From: Flagellimonas sediminis
GTDB lineage: Bacteria > Bacteroidota > Bacteroidia > Flavobacteriales > Flavobacteriaceae
Direction: 5' to 3'
Length of the DNA stretch: 64,000 nucleotides
NCBI RefSeq assembly: GCF_010500845.1
Contig: NZ_JAAAMI010000011.1
Coordinates: forward strand, 55,132-119,131
Below are positions 54,099 through 63,569 of the stretch, piece by piece. The first letter of the stretch is position 1, and the number at the start of each line of letters is the position of its first letter. Made by a program: the position numbers and the translations under genes. The notes beneath the pieces were generated by a model. That model was not told where the DNA came from. It was given only the letters and a program-made list of their open reading frames with translations, and searched no databases.

Positions 54099-54238
54099 GC
54101 ATTCATATATAATATCATCGGAATTCCTAAACTCGCAGGAGTTTTAGCCTGTTGATGGATTTTTACCTGATGATTGCGGGAGTAGCAATGGCATTCAGTA
54201 GCGTATCGTTTGTAGCGAACAGCTTACGGCTAAAATGA
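54099..54238 (+). pseudogene. CopA P-type ATPase C-terminal relic
   Basis: Two pieces in different frames together match the end of CopA-type copper ATPases. The first reads AFIYNIIGIPKLAGVLAC and then meets stops (54099-54155). The second reads LMDFYLMIAGVAMAFSSVSF, VANSLRLK and ends with a stop at 54238. In intact CopA the motif YN..GIP..AG is followed about 20 residues later by AGAAMA.SSVSVV.N.LRL. The frames are broken and everything upstream is missing. A CxxC protein follows at once, as copZ often follows copA. Confidence 0.65.
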
Positions 54239-54270
54239 GTAAAACTTTAATAAGAATAAGTTCAAACACG

Positions 54271-54477
54271 ATGAAAACTTTAAAATTTAAAACAAATATC
54301 AATTGTGGTGAATGTGCATCTAAGGCAACACCTTTTCTAAACAAGCAAGACAGGCTTGAAAATTGGGAAGTGGATACTGCTAATCCTGATAAAACCCGGA
54401 CAGTGGAAAGCAATGGAGCATTCGAAGAGGAGGTAAATACTACGCTCCAAAATATTGGATTTAAGGCGAAAGTGTAA
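54271..54477 (+). CDS. Small HMA-like CxxC protein
   Basis: 68 residues from MKTLKFKTNINCGECASKAT; a slightly longer frame starts inside the relic. The CGEC pair at the HMA position and the alternating strand/helix pattern (PFLNKQDRLENWEVDTANPD, then TRTVESNG) suggest a ferredoxin-like metal-binding fold, divergent from CopZ. It follows the CopA relic directly, so it is probably the surviving partner of a lost copper ATPase. It would act in the cytoplasm. Confidence 0.7.
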   Translation: MKTLKFKTNINCGECASKATPFLNKQDRLENWEVDTANPDKTRTVESNGAFEEEVNTTLQNIGFKAKV

Positions 54478-54516
54478 ATTCAAATTAATGCTGTTTTGTA
54501 AACTACTCCGCCAATC

Positions 54517-55305
54517 ATGATTTACACCATAATCTTTGGACTACTTCTTGTGCTTGCCGTTTATTTTTTTTCCAGAATAGGAAGAAAAAAGGTAAAGCCT
54601 TTCCCAAAACATTGGCATCCGTTGCTGATGGGTCATGTGCTCTTTTACCGGAACCTTCCAAAAGCAAAGCAGGTAGTTTTTCAGGAACGAATGATGCAGT
54701 TCTTAAGCGAGGTATATATTGATGGGGTACAACTGGAATTAGAAGAACTGGACAAAATATTGATTGCCGCAAGTGCCGTGATTCCGGTTTTTGGTTTTGA
54801 GGAATGGCACTATACCAATTTGAGCGGTATACTTCTATATCCTGATTATTTCAACGAAGATTTGGAATTCGATAGTAAGGGACAACTGCGAAATATAGGG
54901 GGACTGGTCGGTAGCGGCAGGTTCGAAAAACAGATGATTCTATCAAAAAAAGCGTTATACCATGGCTTTGCCAATACCACCGATAAAAGCAACACTGGTA
55001 TTCACGAATTTGTACACCTCATAGATAAAATAGACGATGTGACCGATGGAGTGCCAGAACGGTTATTGAAACATCAATATACAATCCCGTGGCTAAAGTT
55101 GATCCACAAGGAAATGGAAGCCATAAACGATAACCATTCCGATATCCGAAAGTATGGGGGAACCAACGAAGCCGAGTTTTTTGCCGTGGCTTCCGAATAC
55201 TTTTTTGAACGGCCCGATTTACTAAAAAAGAAACATCCGGAACTGTATAAAATGCTGGTGGAATGTTTTAGGCAGGAACCTTCTAGTGGGAACAATTACG
55301 GCTAA
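54517..55305 (+). CDS. MtfA-like zinc peptidase (M90)
   Basis: 262 residues with one N-terminal helix (MIYTIIFGLLLVLAVYFFSR). The metalloprotease motif HEFVHLID near residue 167 and the later Glu-rich NEAEFFAVASEYFFERPD match the MtfA/M90 family. E. coli MtfA is cytosolic and interacts with the Mlc repressor; here a membrane anchor is present and Mlc is not expected, so the partner is unknown. The gene starts 39 bases behind the small CxxC protein. Confidence 0.88.
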   Translation: MIYTIIFGLLLVLAVYFFSRIGRKKVKPFPKHWHPLLMGHVLFYRNLPKAKQVVFQERMMQFLSEVYIDGVQLELEELDKILIAASAVIPVFGFEEWHYTNLSGILLYPDYFNEDLEFDSKGQLRNIGGLVGSGRFEKQMILSKKALYHGFANTTDKSNTGIHEFVHLIDKIDDVTDGVPERLLKHQYTIPWLKLIHKEMEAINDNHSDIRKYGGTNEAEFFAVASEYFFERPDLLKKKHPELYKMLVECFRQEPSSGNNYG

Positions 55306-56087
55306 TGAAGAGACAAAAAGTAGTCTATGTGCCAAAATCGAAAATATTATGGGTACACGCTTTAATCTTTGAAGATTGTATTGCTAATATCATTTGTCGC
55401 GAATTTTATTGGTTACTTGAATCCAATGAGAAGTAGCATACCTTATAGTTCTGTAAAGGGTATATCGACACAACTATCGAAAGAGACCACAAATGGGATA
55501 GTCCTAGAAAACCGCACACAGTTTTTCGGTATACTTCTTTCTTCTTCGCCTATCTTTAATTTACTGATTTCCGCACATTTATAAGCGCGAAAAATTGATA
55601 TCTATTGGAGTTTTGCAACGGCCACGTTCGTTTTATTTGACCTTAAAATCGCAATCAATAGTTCATATAAATTTGATGCAATCACTAAATATATATCCAT
55701 ATATAAGGCTTAGTGCTTAAAGGCTGTTTTGAAACGTGTGAATTATGTAATGTTTATCAATATTTATGTGCCAAACTCTTTATGGTTCTTTTGCACCTTT
55801 GACTAAAGTTATCTAAATAGATATTAAGTACAATAATATTTGAAAAGAACAATTTGGTTCACAAGATAATTAAAAGTCAAGAAATTCATTCAGACCGATA
55901 TTTGATAATGCAAACTCACAAATGGTATGGATAGGAAAATTAAAGGAAAAAGGGCAAAGCGTAATGCAAAAAATAGAGCGGGATACACATAAAAAAACTG
56001 TTCGCCCCATAACCTAAGCATTAAGAGTTTAAGGAATCGATTGCGTTTAAAAACGAAAAATTTAGTACTAATTCAAAACAAAAGATT
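55306..56087. other. Gene-poor AT-rich stretch
   Basis: About 780 bases without a convincing gene. A short plus-strand frame (55369-55584) begins with a hydrophobic stretch but has no family features and no clear leader. The 3' part must contain the promoter for the prohibitin-like gene. I see no RNA gene. Confidence 0.5.
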
Positions 56088-56903
56088 ATGGACAAATTAC
56101 CTAAAATGGCCTTACCCGCAATAATCATATTTATTATACTGGTTATTGTAATAGCAAAATCCGCAGTGACAATCGGTTCGGGAGAGTCCGGTGTATTATA
56201 CAAAACTTTTGGTGGAGGCGTTGTGACCGACGAACCACCCTTGGGCGAGGGCTTTCATATCGTAGCACCTTGGAACAAAGTTTTTATATATGAGGTAAGA
56301 CAGCAGGAAGTTTTTGAAAAAATGCAGGTACTATCTTCCAACGGATTGGAAATAAAACTGGACGCCTCCGCATGGTTTGAACCAAAACGGGAATTTTTGG
56401 GAAAGCTACACCAAGAAAAAGGCTCGGAATACATTCAACGGGTACTATTACCTACGATTCGATCGGCGGCAAGAAGCGTTGTGGGGCGGTATACCCCGGA
56501 GCAATTGTACTCCAGTAAGCGAGATGCGATACAGGCCGAGATCTATGAAGAAACCAAAAAGATCGTTGACGGACAGTATATTCAACTCAATGAGATATTG
56601 GTAAGGGATGTCACTTTGCCAGTTACCATAAAGGAAGCTATAGAGCGTAAGCTAAAACAAGAGCAAGAGTCGTTGGAATACGAGTTTCGTTTGGTTACAG
56701 CTAGAAAAGAAGCTGAAAAAGTAACAATTGAAGCACAAGGAAAGGCGGATGCGAACAGAATTTTAAGTGCTTCATTGACAGATAAGATATTGCGGGACAA
56801 GGGTATCGACGCAACATTGGAACTAGCGAAGTCACCTAACTCGAAAGCAGTCATTGTTGGCAGTGGCGATTCCGGATTACCATTGATATTGGGAAATAAT
56901 TGA
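56088..56903 (+). CDS. Prohibitin/SPFH-domain membrane protein
   Basis: 271 residues: one N-terminal helix (MALPAIIIFIILVIVIA), then the SPFH/prohibitin fold (GVLYKTFGGGVVTDEPPLGE, LDASAWFEPK, RSVVGRYTPEQLYSSKRD) and a coiled coil (about 185-230, EAIERKLKQEQESLEYEFRL). It is similar in length to mitochondrial prohibitins. Such proteins form large rings that organise membrane domains and control proteases such as FtsH. Its neighbours are an M90 peptidase and an MscS fragment. Confidence 0.92.
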   Translation: MDKLPKMALPAIIIFIILVIVIAKSAVTIGSGESGVLYKTFGGGVVTDEPPLGEGFHIVAPWNKVFIYEVRQQEVFEKMQVLSSNGLEIKLDASAWFEPKREFLGKLHQEKGSEYIQRVLLPTIRSAARSVVGRYTPEQLYSSKRDAIQAEIYEETKKIVDGQYIQLNEILVRDVTLPVTIKEAIERKLKQEQESLEYEFRLVTARKEAEKVTIEAQGKADANRILSASLTDKILRDKGIDATLELAKSPNSKAVIVGSGDSGLPLILGNN

Positions 56904-56979
56904 TTTTGTTTAGTGTGATAAATCAAAAAGTTCAGACGAACCCAATCATAAATGGAGCAGGAACTAAAAAGCTCTTGAT

Positions 56980-57861
56980 TTATTTTTCCCCACCCAAAGA
57001 AGTTGGCAGCTCAAAAACCTTTAATTCGAAATAAGGCAAGGCGGCCAAAAGATGATCGAAAATATCGGCCATGACATATTCGTAATTTTCCCACCGCTTG
57101 TCGGCACTAAAAGCATAAATTTCCAAAGGAATGCCCTGTGGTGTCGGTTCCAGTTGTCGGACCATCAAGGTCATGGTCTTGTTGATTGCGGAGTGTTTTT
57201 CAAGATATGAAGAAACATATTTACGAAATACCCCAAAATTTGTCAGGTTCCTGCCATTTATATTCAAAGACTTATCTACATCCTGCTGAGTATTATATGC
57301 GTTGATTTCGCTGGTTCGGGTATTTAGGTATTCGGCAATCAATTGTACTCTCGTGAGTTCGGTCAAATCTTCATCTGAAAGAAAACGAACACTTTTTTGA
57401 CTGATTATCATTGCCCGTTTGATTCGTCTTCCACCGGAAACCTGCATGCCCCTCCAATTTTTAAATGAATCTGAAATCATAGCGTAGGTCGGGATCGTTG
57501 TGATAGTCTTGTCGAAATTTTGCACCTTTACCGTGGCCAAGTTAATTTCGATAACATCGCCATCCGCTCCGTATTTATCGAAAGTAATCCAATCGCCGAT
57601 ACCTACCATATCGTTTATACTGACCTGTATACTTGCGACGAGCCCTAAAATGGAATCTTTGAATATTAATAGGATTATTGCGGAGCCCGCACCGAGGGCG
57701 GTAAAAAATTTCCAAATTTCAACACCGGTAATTATAGCGAAAACGGCCATTACACCAACGATCCAAGCAAAAATCATGAAGACTTGAATATAACTATCAA
57801 TCGGTTTATCGTGAAACCTTGACTTAGTTTTCAAGTAATCGGCCGTACTGGAAACGCCGGA
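56980..57861 (-). pseudogene. YbdG-like MscS channel, 5' end lost to IS21
   Basis: The frame encodes the C-terminal two thirds of a mechanosensitive channel of the YbdG/MscS group. Pore and beta-domain markers are FTALGAGSAIILLIFKDSIL, GLVASIQVSINDMVGIGDWI and NLATVKVQNFDKTITTIPTY. The family normally starts about 100 residues earlier with further membrane helices. The first 28 residues of the open frame (for example ARRRWYTM) are translated from the IS21 end. The gene is therefore cut by the insertion and probably inactive unless a new promoter and start are used. Confidence 0.85.
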
Positions 57862-58001
57862 CATAGTATACCACCTTCGCCGGGCCAAAGTGAGCATAGC
57901 TGGCCGGTGAAAGTGAGCCGCTCCCGCCGGACGAAAGTGAGCCACTTTTGGATCTGATCTGCCTGTAATGCGCCAAAGGTCTTTTTTTGTGAAAAAGGAC
58001 C

Positions 58002-59546
58002 ATGGCGAACAAGCAGATAGACATGCGAAAAATAAAACGGATATTCAAGCTCCACACCTCGGGTGTGAGCAAACGGCGGATAAGCCAGCAGTTGGGCATC
58101 TCCCGCAACACGGTGGCCAAGTACATCGATTTCTTCAAGCGCTACCGCCTGACGGCCTATGAGGTGGAGAAGATGACCCTGGAGGAACTGCACGGCCTAT
58201 TCAAGGCCGACCAAAGGCCAAAGAGCCCAAAACTGGTAGAGCTACAGAGGTACTTTCCCTACTTTGACAAGGAGATAAGAAAGACCGGGGTGACCCGACA
58301 GTTGCTCTGGGAGGAATATTATGCCAAGCACCCCGATGGGTTCAGGCTCTCACAGTTCAAGTACTGGTACGCCGAATGGCAAAAGGAGACCTCCCCCGTG
58401 ATGCGGATGGAGCACAAGGCCGGCGACAAGCTCTTCATCGATTTTACGGGGAAGAAGCTCACCATTGTCGAGAGGGACACCGGGGAGCTCAAGGAACTGG
58501 AAGTGTTCGTCTGCATACTGGGCAGCAGCCAGTATACCTACGTGGAGGCCTGTGCCAGCCAGAAGCTCGAGGACTTCATCCGCTGCACCGAGAACGCACT
58601 GTGGTTCTACGGCGGTGTGCCGAGGGCACTGGTGCCCGACAACCTTAAGTCGGCCGTTGCCAAGAGCAGCCGCTATGAACCAAAGGTCAACGAGGTGTTC
58701 GCCGACTTTGCCGAGCACTACGAAACGGCGGTCCTTCCCACGCGCACCTATAGGCCAAGGGACAAGGCCATAGTGGAGAACGCCGTGCGCATCATCTACA
58801 CTAGGGTGTTCGCGCCCTTACGGAACGAGACCTTCCACAGTGTGGCCGATATCAACACCGCGATCCGGGAACTGTTGGAAAAGCACAACGACATGTCCTT
58901 CAGGGGAAGGGAATACTCCCGACGTTCATTGTTCCTCGAAGTGGAAAGCCGGGAACTGATGCCCCTGCCCGAGAAACGCTATGAGATCAAACGGTACGCC
59001 CAGGCCACGGTGCACAAGAACAGCCATATCTACCTTGGCAGGGACAAGCACTATTACAGCGTACACTACAGACATATCGGCAAACAGGTAAAGCTTGTCT
59101 ATACCGACAGTATGGTCGAGGTCTACCACAAACATGAAAGGCTGGCCGTGCACCGAAGGAACAGGAAGCGTTACGGCTATACCACTCTGGCCGGGCACAT
59201 GCCCTCCCACCACCGCTTCGTCAGCGAATGGAGCAGCGAAAGGTTCATCGCCTGGGCCGGGAACATAGGGGAAAGCTGTCAAGGCTACATCATGGCCATA
59301 TTGGACAAGAAGCAGCATCCCGAACAATCCTATAAATCCTGTCTTGGCGTACTGCACCTTGCCAAAAAGTATGGCAGGGATCGTCTCGACAATGCCTGCA
59401 GGAGGGCAACCGAATACGGTGCGTACAATTACAACATGGTCGAGCGCATCCTAAAAAAGGGCTGGGACAAGCTTGATGAGGACACCGATGACAATCTGGA
59501 AATGCCCGAGCACCAGAACATACGGGGCGGAAAATATTATGAATGA
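58002..59546 (+). CDS. istA: IS21 transposase IstA
   Basis: 514 residues: an N-terminal helix-turn-helix (KRRISQQLGISRNTVAKYID) and an integrase core with the DDE residues in KLFIDFTGKK, VPDNLKSAV and KAIVENAVRI. Length and order match IS21 transposases. It is more GC-rich than the surrounding host genes, as recent arrivals often are. The frame is intact and istB follows 19 bases later, so the element may still be active. Confidence 0.96.
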   Translation: MANKQIDMRKIKRIFKLHTSGVSKRRISQQLGISRNTVAKYIDFFKRYRLTAYEVEKMTLEELHGLFKADQRPKSPKLVELQRYFPYFDKEIRKTGVTRQLLWEEYYAKHPDGFRLSQFKYWYAEWQKETSPVMRMEHKAGDKLFIDFTGKKLTIVERDTGELKELEVFVCILGSSQYTYVEACASQKLEDFIRCTENALWFYGGVPRALVPDNLKSAVAKSSRYEPKVNEVFADFAEHYETAVLPTRTYRPRDKAIVENAVRIIYTRVFAPLRNETFHSVADINTAIRELLEKHNDMSFRGREYSRRSLFLEVESRELMPLPEKRYEIKRYAQATVHKNSHIYLGRDKHYYSVHYRHIGKQVKLVYTDSMVEVYHKHERLAVHRRNRKRYGYTTLAGHMPSHHRFVSEWSSERFIAWAGNIGESCQGYIMAILDKKQHPEQSYKSCLGVLHLAKKYGRDRLDNACRRATEYGAYNYNMVERILKKGWDKLDEDTDDNLEMPEHQNIRGGKYYE

Positions 59547-59565
59547 GAACACTTAAATACCACAT

Positions 59566-60303
59566 ATGAACGAAAGGACGATACAACAGATGAAGGAGCT
59601 CAGGCTCCATGGCATGCACAGGGCATTTGAAACGACCTTGGGCCCCAACGGTATGGGCACCGACTATACCAATGACGAGATCATTGCATATCTCGTGCAA
59701 TGCGAGTGGGACGACCGCCACAACCGCAGGATAGAGCGACTGACCAGATCGGCGCGCTTTAGGTACACAGCCGTTATGGAGGCGGTGGACTACAGGCCTT
59801 CCAGACAATTGGACAAGAACCAGGTACAACGAATCGGTAGTTGTGGCTTTATCAAAAAGAAGGAGAATGTACTCATTACCGGGAGCACCGGGGTCGGCAA
59901 AAGCTATCTGGCCTCGGCCATCGGCCACCAGGCCTGTTCCATGGGGAAAAAGGTAATGTACTTCAACACGGCCAAGCTCTTTACCATGTTGAAGACCTCA
60001 AAAGCGGACGGTTCCTATCCAAAACAGATAGGCAAGCTTGAAAAACAGGACCTACTGATACTTGATGACTTTGGGCTAAAGCCACTGGACAACATCAACA
60101 GGCATGCGCTCATGGAGATCATCGAGGACCGCCACGGACAGAGATCGACCATTATAGCATCACAATTGCCCGTATCAAAATGGCACGACATCATCGGGGA
60201 GAGAACACTGGCCGATGCCATACTCGACCGTCTGGTGCATACAGCGCACAGAATCGACATAAAAGGTGAATCGATGAGGAGAAAATTGAAAAATAAGAAC
60301 TAA
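59566..60303 (+). CDS. istB: IS21 helper ATPase IstB
   Basis: 245 residues of the DnaA-like AAA+ group: Walker A GSTGVGKSYLASAIG (about 103-117), Walker B LLILDDFGLKPL (about 163-174), sensor segment STIIASQLPVSKWHD. It directs target selection and assembles IstA on the terminal repeats. It is coupled to istA and complete. Confidence 0.96.
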   Translation: MNERTIQQMKELRLHGMHRAFETTLGPNGMGTDYTNDEIIAYLVQCEWDDRHNRRIERLTRSARFRYTAVMEAVDYRPSRQLDKNQVQRIGSCGFIKKKENVLITGSTGVGKSYLASAIGHQACSMGKKVMYFNTAKLFTMLKTSKADGSYPKQIGKLEKQDLLILDDFGLKPLDNINRHALMEIIEDRHGQRSTIIASQLPVSKWHDIIGERTLADAILDRLVHTAHRIDIKGESMRRKLKNKN

Positions 60304-60388
60304 GTTTAACCCACGGACAGGTCAAATCCAAGCAGTTGATTTACACTGCTCACTTTAATCCGGCGCGGGTGGCTCAGTTTACCCGGCT

Positions 60389-61153
60389 CATCCACCCACA
60401 CATCCCATTACCATTGCATTGGTCGGGGCAGGGGGCAACGGTTCCCTTATATTGGCACGTTTGTCAAGGCTCGACCATGCCTTGGTGCAGTTGGGGCATC
60501 CAGGCCTCTATGTGACCGTTTTCGACGGGGACTTGGTACAGCCCTCGAACGTGGGCCGACAGCTCTATGCCCCACAGGACGTTGGGGGCAACAAGGCCAT
60601 TTGTGCCGTAACCAAGGTCAACCATACCTTCGGACTGCAATGGGATGCCGTTCCCGAACGGATAGGTGCGGACGATAAAAGATTGCACGCCAATTTGATC
60701 ATTAGCTGTGTGGACGGTGCCGATTTTCGGTTGGAACTGGCAAAGGTTTTGGAACACCCACACTCAAGTTCCTATCCCTATGAGAACCAACATTATTGGT
60801 TGGATCTGGGCAACGGAAAATACTTTGGTCAGTATGTCCTCGGAAATCTGCAACACAATGATCGGCCTTCGAATGGGGAGGTGCAAAACCAAAAGTTATA
60901 TCATATCGTTGATTTGTTCCCCGACCTATTGGCGATGGAAAAAGAGGTCGAACAGGGAATGGGATGTAGCTATGCGGACAAGTTGCAGGAACAATCGCTG
61001 TTCATCAATGATGCCCTGTCATCGATGGCCGTCCATTGCCTTTATGAACTACTAACGAACAAAAAAATCAAATATCACGGGGCATTCGTAAACCTTGAAA
61101 CGGGCAGGACGAATCCGCTTCCCATAAAATCCAATATACATGCTATCGCTTGA
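60389..61153 (+). pseudogene. PRTRC-system ThiF protein, 5' end lost
   Basis: E1-like adenylation protein of the PRTRC cassette. The open frame begins right at the IS21 end and reads HPPTHPITIALVGAGGNGSL, then DHALVQLGHPGLYVTVFDGD, QPSNVGRQLYAPQDVGGNKA. This matches the early part of PRTRC ThiF proteins, lacking only about 15-20 N-terminal residues including the start codon. A TTG at 60419 could serve as start but would cut into the first strand of the nucleotide-binding fold. The rest runs to a normal end. PRTRC genes occur on plasmids and integrative elements; other cassette members would lie beyond the lost left side. Confidence 0.75.
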
Positions 61154-61379
61154 AATTCTTTACGAAAAACTTCCCTTTTTGGGATTCATTATTTTTATAT
61201 GGATTATTTTACAGGGAATTCTCAGGCTCAAACGTTTTTTGGGAATACCGTTTCTACTTTTTCTTTTCATCATGGTCGGCATTCCATTTATAAAAGATCT
61301 GGTATGGCTCTTCGGTGCAATGGAACTATCGGTCTGGGGATATTATATCGCTAAAAGATGGCCGAGGCCATATTCCTGA
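61140..61379 (+). CDS. Small membrane protein behind thiF
   Basis: 79 residues with about two helices (FLGFIIFIWIILQGIL and IPFLLFLFIMVGIPFI), overlapping the end of thiF by 14 bases. I do not recognise the family. The overlap with a PRTRC gene suggests it belongs to the same element. Its start MLSLEILYEKLP is plausible but without a clear leader. Confidence 0.45.
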   Translation: MLSLEILYEKLPFLGFIIFIWIILQGILRLKRFLGIPFLLFLFIMVGIPFIKDLVWLFGAMELSVWGYYIAKRWPRPYS

Positions 61380-61743
61380 TCTTACCATTGGAATGATCGT
61401 TCTTATTGGTTCGTCTTTTTCTCTCCCTCCCCATGGTTTCTGCGGGAATTGAAAACCCTCCACCTTCAAGCCTGACCGAGCGAGCACGCTGCGCTGGCTC
61501 GCATTCGGTCGTCTTTCCGGCTACTGATTTTCAACCCCCTCGAAACGGGATGCAAAAGTATGGAAGCCCCTATCGGGGTCCCATACCTTTGCGGAACGTG
61601 TTTTGTAGTTCCATTCGTATAAGATTTTTGTTCAATGTTTTTACCATCCATTTCTGTGTGTTATATATTTGGCCGATTTTTTTAGGTAAACAAGTTGGAA
61701 CGCAATTATGGTAGGAATAGAATAATTATCCCAAAAGTATTTT
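61380..61743. other. Non-coding stretch with inverted repeats
   Basis: No gene seen. There are two clear inverted repeats: ACCGAGCGAGC with its partner GCTCGCATTCGGT at about 61479-61510, and GTATGG-N2-GCCCC with GGGGT-C-CCATAC at 61558-61586. They may be remains of the end or transfer region of the element that brought the PRTRC gene. Confidence 0.45.
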
Positions 61744-61770
61744 GTAACAAAAATTTACTAAATTTGTTAC
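61744..61770. promoter_or_regulatory. Probable autoregulatory operator of the AbiE pair
   Basis: Inverted repeat GTAACAAA (61744-61751) and TTTGTTAC (61763-61770) separated by 11 A/T-rich bases, 19 bases before the antitoxin ATG. AbiEi-type antitoxins are known to bind inverted repeats in their own promoter. Confidence 0.55.
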
Positions 61771-61788
61771 ATATAAGATGAATGTGTT

Positions 61789-62391
61789 ATGCAGAGTGTT
61801 GAGTCCAAAATAAAAAAATCCATTTCCAAAAAGGAGCGGGGAGAATTAGTGTTCCCCGATGATTTTCGGGGATTAGGTTCATCTGAAGCTATACGGTTGG
61901 CCCTCCACAGGATTGAAAAAGAAGGTTATATAAAAAGAGTGGCCCAAGGAATCTATGTCCGTCCCAAGATAAGTAAATATGCGGGAGAGGTATTGCCAAC
62001 GGCAGAGGAGATTGCCATGGCCATAGCCAAAAGGGACAAGATCAGGTTGGTACCTACCGGGGTATATGCTTTAAGTGCATTGGGGCTTAGCACACAGGTA
62101 CCCATGAAACTTGTCTTTCTTACCGATGGAGCTCCCCGGGAAATAAAATTGGGGAAACGAAGCATAAAACTAAAGAAGACCACTCCCAAGAATTTATCGG
62201 CCAAGGGAGAGATAAGCAGACTTGTCATACAGGCCCTTCGCGAGATTGGAAAGGAACAAGTAACGGACGAGGAAGAATCTAAAATAATAGCCCTCTTGAA
62301 AAAAGAAGACCAAAAAGACCTGCTTCACGATATAGCACTGGCCCCGGCATGGATTCGGAAAATTATGGAAAAGAGCTTGGACAATGAATAA
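61789..62391 (+). CDS. AbiEi-like antitoxin (DUF6088 type)
   Basis: 200 residues. The N-terminal winged helix (VFPDDFRGLGSSEAIRLALH, RIEKEGYIKRVAQGIYVRP) is typical of type IV AbiEi antitoxins that also repress their own operon. The C-terminal domain (PTGVYALSALGLSTQVPMKL, FLTDGAPREIKLGKR) matches the DUF6088 group. The gene ends 2 bases before the toxin gene. It is probably cytoplasmic and neutralises the toxin. Confidence 0.87.
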   Translation: MQSVESKIKKSISKKERGELVFPDDFRGLGSSEAIRLALHRIEKEGYIKRVAQGIYVRPKISKYAGEVLPTAEEIAMAIAKRDKIRLVPTGVYALSALGLSTQVPMKLVFLTDGAPREIKLGKRSIKLKKTTPKNLSAKGEISRLVIQALREIGKEQVTDEEESKIIALLKKEDQKDLLHDIALAPAWIRKIMEKSLDNE

Positions 62392-62393
62392 AA

Positions 62394-63431
62394 ATGAATA
62401 AAATGAAATTTTACGATATACCCAAAGAAGATAGGCTTGCCATCTTTAAAAATGTAGAAGGCAAAACGGGAATACCAGATTTTGCGGTTGAAAAGGACTG
62501 GTGGGTCGTCAGTACATTGGGAATAATATTTGAAATGGGGATAGCGGAACATTTGGTCTTTAAGGGCGGGACGTCGCTAAGCAAGGCTTGGAAACTGATC
62601 GATCGATTTAGCGAAGATATCGACCTTGCCGTTGACCGGGGATTTTTTGGATATTCAGGGGAGCTATCAAAAAAACAGCTGACCAAGCTGAGGAAAGAAA
62701 CGAGTTCCTATATTTCAGGGAAATTTTATCCAGAGTTGCAGCAGCGATTTAAGAGCAATGGATTTAAGGATGTGGGTTTCAATATCATTCCGGCCGAATC
62801 AAGCGACCAAGACCCTCGTATCATAGAAATCTATTATCCATTTCTGACCAAATCCCCCGGATACATCCAACCAAGGGTACAAGTTGAAATTGGCTGTCGT
62901 TCTCTAAGGGAACCATTTCAATCAAAACCGATAAGCTCCTTTGTGGACGAAGAATATCCCGATGCCGAATTTGTAGCGCCTCCAGTAAAGGTTCCATCCG
63001 TAACCCCTGAAAGGACTTTTTTAGAAAAACTTTTTCTATTGCATGAGGAATTCCAACGTCCCAAGGAAAAGATAAGGGTGGATAGGCTAAGCCGTCATTT
63101 GTACGATATTTTCCAATTATCGAAAACGGAATTTGCGGTCAATGCCATCCACGACAAAGGTTTATATGAAACCATTGTAAATCATAGATATGTATTCACA
63201 AAACTTGGTGGGGTCGATTATAATCTGCATCGACCTCAGGATATACGGCCCATCCCACCCCCTGAGTATGAGGACGATTGGAAGGCAGATTATAAAACCA
63301 TGCAAGAGCAAATGATTTATGGGGATTCCCCAGCCTATGAAAATTTGGTCAAGGGAATCCAAGGATTTTTAGAAAAGATGAATGTTTTGGATTGGAGAAT
63401 GGGAGTGGAATTTCCCTTACCCAAAAGTTGA
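62394..63431 (+). CDS. AbiEii-like nucleotidyltransferase toxin
   Basis: 345 residues. The nucleotidyltransferase motif GGTSLSKAW with the acid pair SEDIDLAV (about residues 58-85) is complete, and K in EKDWWVVSTLG precedes it, as in AbiEii/MenT toxins. These toxins transfer nucleotides to target RNA, for example tRNA, and block growth under phage attack. Pairing with the AbiEi-like gene makes a type IV toxin-antitoxin or abortive infection module. An ATG three codons on (MKFYDIPKE) is an alternative start. Confidence 0.88.
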   Translation: MNKMKFYDIPKEDRLAIFKNVEGKTGIPDFAVEKDWWVVSTLGIIFEMGIAEHLVFKGGTSLSKAWKLIDRFSEDIDLAVDRGFFGYSGELSKKQLTKLRKETSSYISGKFYPELQQRFKSNGFKDVGFNIIPAESSDQDPRIIEIYYPFLTKSPGYIQPRVQVEIGCRSLREPFQSKPISSFVDEEYPDAEFVAPPVKVPSVTPERTFLEKLFLLHEEFQRPKEKIRVDRLSRHLYDIFQLSKTEFAVNAIHDKGLYETIVNHRYVFTKLGGVDYNLHRPQDIRPIPPPEYEDDWKADYKTMQEQMIYGDSPAYENLVKGIQGFLEKMNVLDWRMGVEFPLPKS

Positions 63432-63569
63432 GATCAATTTGGGCAGGACAACCATATAAACGAATCAAATAGGAATAAAGACTATATAATCGGAATCCAT
63501 AATGGATGATGTTTGATATGAACACCTAAATTTAATCATCTTTGTTATCGATTAAAGAATCAATGAGTT

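Larger units (their letters stand above)
57862..60390 (+). mobile_element. IS21-family insertion sequence
   Basis: A complete-looking element: left end from about 57862, istA, istB and right end at about 60385-60390. The left end holds three copies of AAAGTGAGC spaced 23-24 bases (57887, 57910, 57934). The right end holds two in inverse direction (60348-60356 and, with one mismatch, 60372-60380). Such multiple terminal repeats are the transposase sites of IS21 elements. It interrupts an mscS gene at the left and a PRTRC thiF gene at the right, so no single target gene was split. No clear target duplication is visible. Confidence 0.88.

Noticed and set aside
55369..55584. 71-codon frame in the gene-poor stretch
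   Set aside because: No leader, no family similarity, atypical composition; likely chance in AT-rich DNA.
57887..57942. Short repeats with 23-24 base spacing resembling a mini CRISPR
   Set aside because: The units are only about 9 conserved bases, at the end of an IS21 element, and recur inversely at its other end; they are transposase sites.
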